Shown here: one piece after another, positions 1 to 6,872 of the stretch
Layout of the letters: the number at the start of each line of letters is the position of its first letter
Numbering within the stretch: the first letter of the stretch is position 1
Assembly: GCA_910589095.1 (NCBI GenBank)
Contig: CAJUSN010000026.1
Location: 1 to 20,595 of the forward strand
Direction: 5' to 3'
Origin: an uncultured Muribaculaceae bacterium
GTDB lineage: Bacteria; Bacteroidota; Bacteroidia; Bacteroidales; Muribaculaceae
DNA: 20,595 nucleotides
The notes under the pieces: model-generated
What the model saw: only the letters and a program-made list of their open reading frames with translations
Told to the model about the DNA's origin: nothing
The model's database searches: none
Made by a program: the position numbers and the translations under genes

Positions 1-311
1 TTGCCGGCCCCTGGACGCGATGAAGCACCCGAACCCGGACGGAATCCGCTGTTGCCCGACGGACGGTCATGTTGCGTCGACGATGATGACGGGCGGGATC
101 CCGAAGATCCCGATTGTCCTGGTCTTACGGTAGAACCGGACCCTCGTGATGAACCGCCACGTGATGAATTGCTATGACCAGAAGGCCGCGACGATGTTGT
201 TGAGTGCGATTGTCCGCGGTTTCCGCCTCCGTGCCTCTGGGCATCAACGGAGGGTGAAAGGACTAAAGCTGCGCTTGCAAAAGCAAGAATGGCAAGTATA
301 TGTCTTTTCAT
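1..311 (-). CDS. Ser/Gly/Arg-rich secreted protein, C-terminus outside window
   Basis: The frame is open from an ATG at 309-311 down to base 1, giving about 103 codons without a stop. The start reads MKRHILAILAFASAALVLSP, a clear signal peptide (basic n-region, hydrophobic core) followed by VDAQ as a likely cleavage region. The mature part seen here is low complexity, rich in Ser, Gly, Arg, Pro and His with RGG/RGS-like patches, and has no hydrophobic segment or recognisable domain. Such a stretch could be a flexible linker before a domain that lies outside the window, or a disordered envelope protein. It is divergent from the CHAT operon, with 133 bases between the two starts. An AAAAGAG stretch precedes the ATG at a plausible distance. 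I do not recognise the family. That it is coding is fairly likely, from the signal peptide and the uninterrupted frame. Confidence 0.62.
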   Translation of the reverse strand, partial: MKRHILAILAFASAALVLSPSVDAQRHGGGNRGQSHSTTSSRPSGHSNSSRGGSSRGSGSTVRPGQSGSSGSRPSSSSTQHDRPSGNSGFRPGSGASSRPGAG

Positions 312-330
312 AGGCGTGCTCTTTTAGTCT

Positions 331-361
331 ATTGTCAGATGGTATTTTATTCTTTGACAAT
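331..361. repeat. Inverted repeat between divergent genes
   Basis: ATTGTCA (331-337) and TGACAAT (355-361) are exact reverse complements, 17 bases apart. The pair lies 20-50 bases upstream of the minus-strand gene start, in its probable leader or promoter, and upstream of the promoter of the CHAT operon. It could be a regulator site or a leader hairpin. Arms of 7 bp in AT-rich DNA may also be chance. Confidence 0.35.
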
Positions 362-407
362 CAAAATGCAAATTAGTTTAGTCAATAGATAAAAAAGCTT
401 AGGGATG

Positions 408-439
408 TTTGGCGATTTTGTTGATATTCATTAACTTTG
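408..439 (+). promoter_or_regulatory. Bacteroidota-type promoter for the CHAT operon
   Basis: TTTG at 408-411 is followed after exactly 20 bases by TAACTTTG at 432-439. This is a full match to the Bacteroidota primary-sigma promoter (TTTG, 19-21 bases, TAnnTTTG). The ATG of the first CHAT gene begins at 445, only five bases after the -7 box, about where transcription should start. The message would therefore be leaderless or nearly so, unless another promoter is used. Confidence 0.6.
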
Positions 440-444
440 TTGCT

Positions 445-3195
445 ATGAATAATAGACTATCCATCTTGCGTGCAGTAGCTGTAATGGCATTGATGTCGTC
501 GGCGGGAGGTGTATGGAGCAAAACTGTGGCACCTGTGACGCATCCTGTAGAAAAGACTGTCGACACCGGTAATGACTATCTTGTAAAGGGTCTAAAGTTG
601 CTTTCAGCCGGGAATCTTGAGGAGGCAGCCAGCAACTTGGAACTCGCATTACCATTGGTGGAAAAGTTCAGTGCGGAGTATGAGGCTGTACTTGAGAATC
701 TGTGTAATATCTATATGACCACGGGTGATGATGTTAATGTTAACAGGCTTCTCGGCTTAATGGACGAGCACAATCAGCATGAATTGACTAAAGAATGTGC
801 CACGCCCGAATGTCATTTGGAACGTGCGGAGTATTATATTGCGACAGGCGATGCAGCACATGCCAAGGATGAATATCTCGCAGTTTTTGCCATGCCTCTT
901 TCCGAAAGCCAAAAGGCAGAATCCTATTCACGCTATGCCCGCTTCCTTACTTCGCAAAACGACTATGCTCAGGCAGGGGAATACTACGCTATGGCGTCGG
1001 ATGCATTGGATGTTACCGTCGGAGTGAGCCGGCAATCAGTGGCTCTTCGCAGGCTTGCGGGTATGTGTTATTTTCTTGGTAAAGAATTTGACAAGTCTTT
1101 GGATGCACACCAAAAAGTAATTGAAGCGGTGGACGAGTATGGGTATGATGAAAAATTTAAAATCTCTTCACTTGAAGAGCTTGGTAAGGCGTACAAAGCA
1201 AAGAAAGACTATTCTAAATCTAAAGAGTGTTATGAGCATCTTAAAAACTATCTTTTAACTGTCGGGCTAGGTCGGACAGCTGATTATGCCAAAGCAACCG
1301 AGGGCCTCGCTACGGTTGAAAAGTTCAATAAAGAATATGATGACGCCATAGCACATTATCAAGAGGCGATTGATCTGTATAGGGAATTGAACAAACATGA
1401 CGCGGCCGCGCAAGCAGAGGCTGGGCTGAAGATGGCGGTTCTCTGTAGTGGAAGCACTCCGGAAGACTTGCCTGAAGCCGATACCACCGCCGAGCAGCAA
1501 AGGGCTGAGAAGCTTAAAGAGTTGCTTACAGCGAGTTTGGCCGGACTCAAACAAGGAGGCGATTATCTCGGTAAGCTTTCCAAGGCACGTACGCTCGCTA
1601 CCATAGCCGGTTGCGAGGGCCAGCTTGAGGAGTACGATAAGTGTATAGAGTATTATTCTCTATATCTCTGCACTGTAAGGGAAGCTCTCATGGAGGACTT
1701 CCTTCTGAAGACGCCTAAGGAGCGTGAGCTTACATGGCGACGCGAACTTACTAATATTAATGAGATAGGGGCGCTTATGAGCGAAGTGCCATCAAAAAGT
1801 CCGGCTCAGCTTAGTCGGCTATATACTATTTTATACGATGGGCAGCTGATTTCAAAGGGCATACTGCTTTCATCAGGAGTGGAGTTTGACAAGATGCTCA
1901 ACCGTTACGGGACACCGGCCATGAAGTCAGCTTATGAGCAAATAAAGAGTAATTTGATCAAATTGGAGAGCATGCGGCAGCAGGGTAAGCCTGTCGGGGA
2001 GATCTTGGAGCTGATACGCGAAACAGAGTCCATGCAGTTGAACTTGGCAAGGGAGTCGGCTACGAAAGGGGTTTATACCGATTTTTTGAGATACACTACG
2101 GCGGATGTTGCCCGGGCTCTGACTGATAAGGAAATGGCAGTGGAGTTTGTCAGGTTGGCTACAGGTACAGTTCCATCTGCCGATATGATAGCGGCTGTAC
2201 TGGTGTGCAAGGAATACCCTACGGGTGTTGGAGTTCCGGTGGGCACGGTAGCTCAGTTGAATGATATGATAGCTGACCGTGATAAGTTCGCCAAAGATGT
2301 GTATGGCGAAAAAGTATGGGGCAACATATTGAAAACAGTTCCCGGTAAGAGCCGCATATATTTTGCTCCTGACGGTGTGCTCCACAACGTCGGAATAGAA
2401 TATCTCAGCTATGGTGGCAAACCATTGTCGGAACAGTTGGAAATGTGTAGGGTGTCATCGACGCGCGAATTGTGTCGCGAGCATAAGAGCGAGCCTCTGC
2501 GTCTGGCCGCACTGTTTGGAGAAATCGATTATTCAGGAGAGGTGGCACAGGATTCTCACGGCGTTAGAGAATCAGATGGCGAAGCGTTCGCACCGTTGGC
2601 ACATACCGGACGTGAGATTGCAGGTATAGGTGAGACATTGAAAATGAAATATAAGGATTGTGTGGTCAAGCCATATTCAGGTACCGACGCAACTAAGTCT
2701 GTTTTCTTGAGTGAAGATATGGAGAATGTGAATCTGCTGCATATAGCAACACACGGCGCCTTTTTAGCGAGTCAAAAATCCACAGAGTCGGATGCTATGT
2801 CCAACAGTATACTTGCTTTTGCCGGAGCCAATCTGTATGATGATATAGCTGACAACGAAGGCGTTGTCAACGCCGATGAAATAGCAGGGATGTCGCTCCA
2901 CAGGTGCGATATGGTAGTGTTGTCGGCATGTGAGAGCGGATTAGGGAAGTTGGGCAATGACGGAGTTTTTGGCTTGCAGCGTGGTTTTAAGAATGCTGGT
3001 GCAAGGTCGCTGCTGGTGAGCCTTAACAAAGTGGCTGATGAGGCAACCGCTGACATGATGATAACATTCTATAACCATTTTATCAAGGATGGGAAAAGTA
3101 AACGAGCCGCTCTCCGAGAAGCGCAATCGGAGATACGTACCAAATATCCCAATCAGGACACATGGGCATCGTTTATCATGATTGATTCATTTTGA
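445..3195 (+). CDS. Secreted TPR-CHAT protein (caspase-like protease), first copy
   Basis: Predicted CHAT-family (caspase fold, clan CD) cysteine protease of 916 residues, exported to the periplasm or beyond. I chose ATG 445 because it opens a good signal peptide (MNNRLSILRAVAVMALMSSA); a TTG at 409 would add 12 residues that blunt it. Residues about 30-410 hold six or seven helical repeats of TPR type, for example around the segments GNLEEAASNLELAL and NKEYDDAIAHYQEAIDLY. A linker with KGILLSSG follows. The CHAT domain starts near residue 563 (MAVEFVRL). The dyad is present: His770 in HIATHG and Cys829 in VVLSACESG. The end, WASFIMIDSF, is typical for CHAT. It is the first gene of a three-gene unit, 16 bases before the next. 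The TPR part probably binds a partner or ligand that controls the protease. Substrate and role are unknown. Confidence 0.9.
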   Translation: MNNRLSILRAVAVMALMSSAGGVWSKTVAPVTHPVEKTVDTGNDYLVKGLKLLSAGNLEEAASNLELALPLVEKFSAEYEAVLENLCNIYMTTGDDVNVNRLLGLMDEHNQHELTKECATPECHLERAEYYIATGDAAHAKDEYLAVFAMPLSESQKAESYSRYARFLTSQNDYAQAGEYYAMASDALDVTVGVSRQSVALRRLAGMCYFLGKEFDKSLDAHQKVIEAVDEYGYDEKFKISSLEELGKAYKAKKDYSKSKECYEHLKNYLLTVGLGRTADYAKATEGLATVEKFNKEYDDAIAHYQEAIDLYRELNKHDAAAQAEAGLKMAVLCSGSTPEDLPEADTTAEQQRAEKLKELLTASLAGLKQGGDYLGKLSKARTLATIAGCEGQLEEYDKCIEYYSLYLCTVREALMEDFLLKTPKERELTWRRELTNINEIGALMSEVPSKSPAQLSRLYTILYDGQLISKGILLSSGVEFDKMLNRYGTPAMKSAYEQIKSNLIKLESMRQQGKPVGEILELIRETESMQLNLARESATKGVYTDFLRYTTADVARALTDKEMAVEFVRLATGTVPSADMIAAVLVCKEYPTGVGVPVGTVAQLNDMIADRDKFAKDVYGEKVWGNILKTVPGKSRIYFAPDGVLHNVGIEYLSYGGKPLSEQLEMCRVSSTRELCREHKSEPLRLAALFGEIDYSGEVAQDSHGVRESDGEAFAPLAHTGREIAGIGETLKMKYKDCVVKPYSGTDATKSVFLSEDMENVNLLHIATHGAFLASQKSTESDAMSNSILAFAGANLYDDIADNEGVVNADEIAGMSLHRCDMVVLSACESGLGKLGNDGVFGLQRGFKNAGARSLLVSLNKVADEATADMMITFYNHFIKDGKSKRAALREAQSEIRTKYPNQDTWASFIMIDSF

Positions 3196-3211
3196 AATAA
3201 GACCGTAAAAG

Positions 3212-3874
3212 ATGAAAAAAATAGTATTACTGTTGAATATCTTTTTATTATGTTCGGCAAATGTGCTGATGGCGCAGGAGTCGCTGGACACGTATAGCTC
3301 AGATTTCGACCCGTCGCTAAAACGCTTGCTCAACGGGTGTGTAATGCTTGCCCGGGGAGTACAGGAAAATGATTGCATGATGGTCGGTATGGCTGTGGAC
3401 AGTCTGAACCGAAATGAAAATATCCCACCTAAGCCGGTAGTGGTGGGTAACATGATAACTACGGCTATTGATGTATCGGCATTGCTGCCCATTGATGAGT
3501 GTTTTGACTTCAGTGATGTATATGGCCATGAGTGGCTGGAAGCGCGATGCGGAGCTCCGGTGGTGGATTTACCTCCGCTAATGCGCTCTTTTCCTTCGGA
3601 ATGTAAAGTTATAAGGATGCGCCTGGCTCCTAAATCGTCGGCTACCTACAGTGTAAAGATGAGGGGGAAGTGTCATCTGTTTGCCATCGGTGAACCGGGA
3701 TCTATAATTGGGTTGGATATACGCGAAGAGTCTAATCCGGAGATTAACCCGGTAAAATATGGCGATAATCTTTTGGTAGCAAAATGGGTCGCCCCGACCG
3801 TCAAGGCGGCTCATACATTGACAATAAGTAATGATACCGAAACTCCCGCAACGATATATGTTTATTCCAATTGA
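3212..3874 (+). CDS. Small secreted cysteine-containing protein between two CHAT genes
   Basis: A protein of 220 residues with an N-terminal signal peptide (MKKIVLLLNIFLLCSANVLM, probable cut after AQ). Cys14 is preceded by Leu-Leu, so this is not a good lipobox. The predicted mature part has six cysteines, an even number that could form disulfides in the periplasm. Residues about 125-220 look like a beta-sandwich with alternating hydrophobic residues, ending in HTLTISNDTETPATIYVYSN. This is reminiscent of pre-peptidase C-terminal (PPC) domains, but that is my reading of the pattern, not a firm match. It lies 16 bases after the first CHAT gene and 16 bases before the second, so co-expression is nearly certain. 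It is a candidate substrate, inhibitor or anchor for the CHAT proteases. I do not recognise the full-length family. Confidence 0.8.
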   Translation: MKKIVLLLNIFLLCSANVLMAQESLDTYSSDFDPSLKRLLNGCVMLARGVQENDCMMVGMAVDSLNRNENIPPKPVVVGNMITTAIDVSALLPIDECFDFSDVYGHEWLEARCGAPVVDLPPLMRSFPSECKVIRMRLAPKSSATYSVKMRGKCHLFAIGEPGSIIGLDIREESNPEINPVKYGDNLLVAKWVAPTVKAAHTLTISNDTETPATIYVYSN

Positions 3875-3890
3875 TTTTGAGCCATTGATT

Positions 3891-6188
3891 ATGAAGCGCC
3901 GGCATATATGCATTTTGTTTCTTCTGCTTTTATCGGGAGTGTCACTGAAGGTTGGGGCTGCAGAAGGAAATGGTGGGTATAGTCGTTTTCAGGAACTGTA
4001 CGGTGAAGGAAAGTACGATGAGGCGATAAAGTTTTTGAATGGATATGTAGAGACACTGCCTTACAGTATGCGCGCGGTGCCACTTTCGGATATTGGCACG
4101 TGTCATAGCCGTATGGGAAATATATGGGAAGCTAACAGGGCTTTTGAAGAGGCTCTGAAATATGCCGGCACGGCGTCGCAGCGCGATAATATATTGCTCA
4201 GCTACAGTAATAATCTGATTGAGGGGGGAGGGTATGAGCGTGCTTTAGAGTGTTTGGAAAACATTACCGGCACCCGCGCGCTGCCCCACAAGCTCATTAA
4301 TAAATCGCATGCGGCATATTATCTTGGGCGATCTTCTCCAGAACAATGTGTGGCATTACTTGACTCTTGCCTTTCACTTGAAGGAGTTGATGCAGGGTTG
4401 AGGTTTGTAGCGCTACAGAACAAGGCGTTTATCCTTTACGAAACGGGGCTTTATCAACAAGCCGCCGAGGTTTTCGACGCGGCGCTTCCGCTCTCACCTG
4501 ATTCTCTGGCATACTATCGTACATTGGCCAATTTCGCTCTTTCGGAGTCGCGGTTGGGAAGGATGGAAAATACTTTAAAACATATTAATACGGCTGAATC
4601 TTGGTTCAAACCGCAAAAGAACGCAGATTATGCTATATGTCTGCGGAAGAAGGGTGAAATACTTTCAAGAATCGGGCTTAAAGAGCAGGCAGTAAGATGT
4701 TTTAAAGAATATTTTAATTTAGAGCGGGACATTATAGCACAGCGGCTTGACGGTATGACTCGTCAAGAGCGCCTCAATCTTTGGCTTAAAGAGAAGCCGA
4801 TGCTTTCAAAATGCTTTATCCTTGAGGACTTTGCGCCTGAATTTTTGTATGAAGTAGCGCTTTTTCGACGCCAGACTTCGCTCCTTGGTGCGAGCGATAC
4901 AGACAATTCAAGGCGTAAGTTGGCCATGACTCCGCTGTCTGTGCGCAAAGCTATGAAAGGATCCGGTGATGTCGCTGTTGAATTTGTGACATATCCCGAT
5001 TCTGATCGGCAAACGCAGTACGCTGCCATAGTCCTACCGAAGCGAGGTGACGCGAAATTCGTGAAATTGTTTTCGGAGGCATTCTTGAAAGAGACAACCT
5101 TGACAAGTGGCAAATCTATTTATGATGCCATAATGAGCGAGCGTCGGGAAGATAAGGATGCTTTGTACGGCGATACTCTGATTGCAGATGCTATATGGGC
5201 TCCGATATTTCAAGCCATGCCTCGCGAAACACGCAGACTATTCTTCGCGCCTGAAGGGATAATCAATTTTTGGGGAATTGAGAATATGCCTTTTAGTAAT
5301 GAGTCACACCCGGAATTACACCGCGTGACGTCTACATTGTCGCTGACGGAGCTTCCTGTTAAATCGGCAGGGAAAGGAGCTTTGCTGATAGGAGGCCTTA
5401 ACTATTATACATTGCCTGACGATACCGATGGCGCTGAGCCTTCTCGTGAAGCAGCCGAGATATTGAGGCTTCGGGGTGGCGATGCCATCAAGTTCGAGTA
5501 CTTACCGGGGACTCGTGCGGAAGTGGATTCAATTCACGATCTTCTCGTCGGTTCTGACCTTTGGCATGAAGCTGGTGAGCACAATCTTAAGCAAAAAATG
5601 CCGGAATATGGACTTGTTCATGTGGCAACACATGGTTATGCTTTGACCATGGGTATCAGGCCACGGCCTGAACTGAGTGCTGACAGTTCGATTCATGATG
5701 TATCGCTCTATGCTTCGGGCTTGGCTCTGACCGGGGCCAATAAAGCTTTAACCGTAGCGAAGGGCGAGGATGGACTGTTGTCGGCGCGTGAGATATGCGA
5801 TATGGACCTTTCCCAAGTCGACTTCGTTATATTGTCGGCGTGTCAGACCGCACAGGGTAACATTGTGGATGAGGGTGCAGCCGGACTTGTAAGGGGATTG
5901 AAAAATGCCGGGGTGCCCGCTGTCCTCGCAACACTTTGGGCAGTAAATGATAAGTCTACAATGCTTTTCATGCAGGAATTTCACCGTCTTCTTAACAATG
6001 GCAGGACCAAATATGAAGCCTATACCGGTGCGCAAAGGGCCTTACGCCAATATAACGCAGAGGAAACATATTATAAGTTCTCGCCACGTACACTTGCAAG
6101 GGAGAAAGCGGCAGAACCGCGTATCATCAAGTATGATGCCCCGTACTATTGGGCTCCTTTCATATTGATTGATGACGCTATTCGGTGA
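3891..6188 (+). CDS. Secreted TPR-CHAT protein (caspase-like protease), second copy
   Basis: A second predicted CHAT protease of 765 residues. I chose ATG 3891, which gives MKRRHICILFLLLLSGVSLK, a strong signal peptide; an upstream ATG at 3831 in the same frame would overlap the preceding gene and bury it. Residues about 30-310 carry around six TPR-like helical pairs, for example near GKYDEAIKFLNGYV, GNIWEANRAFEEAL and GLKEQAVRCFKEYF. The CHAT domain runs from about residue 360 (VAVEFV) to the end (YYWAPFILIDD). The catalytic pair is His581 in HVATHG and Cys651 in VILSACQTA. It shares the layout of the 916-residue protein upstream but has diverged strongly, which suggests an old duplication with different targets. 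It is the last gene of the unit, and its final 11 bases overlap the end of ftsE on the other strand. Confidence 0.9.
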   Translation: MKRRHICILFLLLLSGVSLKVGAAEGNGGYSRFQELYGEGKYDEAIKFLNGYVETLPYSMRAVPLSDIGTCHSRMGNIWEANRAFEEALKYAGTASQRDNILLSYSNNLIEGGGYERALECLENITGTRALPHKLINKSHAAYYLGRSSPEQCVALLDSCLSLEGVDAGLRFVALQNKAFILYETGLYQQAAEVFDAALPLSPDSLAYYRTLANFALSESRLGRMENTLKHINTAESWFKPQKNADYAICLRKKGEILSRIGLKEQAVRCFKEYFNLERDIIAQRLDGMTRQERLNLWLKEKPMLSKCFILEDFAPEFLYEVALFRRQTSLLGASDTDNSRRKLAMTPLSVRKAMKGSGDVAVEFVTYPDSDRQTQYAAIVLPKRGDAKFVKLFSEAFLKETTLTSGKSIYDAIMSERREDKDALYGDTLIADAIWAPIFQAMPRETRRLFFAPEGIINFWGIENMPFSNESHPELHRVTSTLSLTELPVKSAGKGALLIGGLNYYTLPDDTDGAEPSREAAEILRLRGGDAIKFEYLPGTRAEVDSIHDLLVGSDLWHEAGEHNLKQKMPEYGLVHVATHGYALTMGIRPRPELSADSSIHDVSLYASGLALTGANKALTVAKGEDGLLSAREICDMDLSQVDFVILSACQTAQGNIVDEGAAGLVRGLKNAGVPAVLATLWAVNDKSTMLFMQEFHRLLNNGRTKYEAYTGAQRALRQYNAEETYYKFSPRTLAREKAAEPRIIKYDAPYYWAPFILIDDAIR

Positions 6189-6840
6189 TCCGGCGGTCGG
6201 AGCAAGTGAGTATTCGACCTTTGAAATTTTCGCTCAGAGATAGATTATGGGTGGAAACCAAGACTGTGGTGCCTTTGCGGCTGATATCCATCAGTCGTGA
6301 CATGATCTGATTGGCCGTATTGGGGTCCAGATTAGCTGTTGGCTCATCGGCCAAAAGGAGTTTCGGATCATTGAGCATTGCCCTGGCTATCACTATGCGC
6401 TGTTGCTCGCCGCCTGACAGTTCATAGGGCATTTTATAGCTCTTGTTGAGCATTCCCACCTGTTTGAGGCTATCCTCAATTCTCTCCTCGATATCCGATT
6501 TGTCTGTCCATCCGGTGGCTTTAAGCACAAATTCCATGTTGGCCATGATGTTACGGTCATTGAGCAAGCGGAAATCTTGAAACACTATGCCTATCTGACG
6601 GCGCAAAAAGGGTATATCCTTGTCTTTTATACTTTCAAGGTCGTAATCAAGAACGCGTGCATTGCCGGCAGCGATAGGAACTTCTGCATACATGGTTTTC
6701 AGCAATGAGCTTTTACCGCTTCCAACTTTACCGGTTATGTACAGGAATTCTCCGGCTTTGATAGAGAGGTCCACACCTTTGAGCACACGGATATCCTGGC
6801 GCACTATGTCAACGTTTGAGTATCGGATTATCTCTTTCAT
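6178..6840 (-). CDS. ftsE: Cell-division ABC transporter ATPase FtsE
   Basis: ABC-type ATPase of 220 residues, close to the usual FtsE length (about 222 in E. coli). Seen in the sequence: Walker A GKVGSGKS (37-44), Q-loop FQDF (87-90), signature LSGGEQQR (141-148), Walker B LLLADEPTANLD (161-172) and the H-loop His198 in STHN. FtsE pairs with the membrane protein FtsX at the division septum, where the complex controls peptidoglycan hydrolases. No ftsX is in this window, so the partner must lie elsewhere. I chose ATG 6838-6840 because the family begins close to this point; a TTG at 6876 would add 12 atypical residues and overlap recQ. The gene lies 32 bases after recQ and probably shares its transcript. 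A lipoprotein-exporting LolD-like ATPase is a less likely alternative. Confidence 0.85.
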   Translation of the reverse strand: MKEIIRYSNVDIVRQDIRVLKGVDLSIKAGEFLYITGKVGSGKSSLLKTMYAEVPIAAGNARVLDYDLESIKDKDIPFLRRQIGIVFQDFRLLNDRNIMANMEFVLKATGWTDKSDIEERIEDSLKQVGMLNKSYKMPYELSGGEQQRIVIARAMLNDPKLLLADEPTANLDPNTANQIMSRLMDISRKGTTVLVSTHNLSLSENFKGRILTCSDRRITE

Positions 6841-6872
6841 CTTATGAAGTGTCTGCAGTTTATAGCCATGTG

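Noticed and set aside
312..372. Promoter for the truncated minus-strand gene at the left edge
   Set aside because: The best -7 match keeps only about half the consensus at unsuitable spacing; no promoter can be supported.
353..381. Second promoter candidate, TTTG then TAGTTTAG, upstream of the CHAT operon
   Set aside because: The spacer is only 17 bases and the -7 box has a mismatch; the 408-439 match is much stronger.
409..444. TTG start adding 12 residues to the first CHAT protein
   Set aside because: It overlaps the -33 box of the promoter and places extra hydrophobic residues before a good signal peptide; ATG 445 is better.
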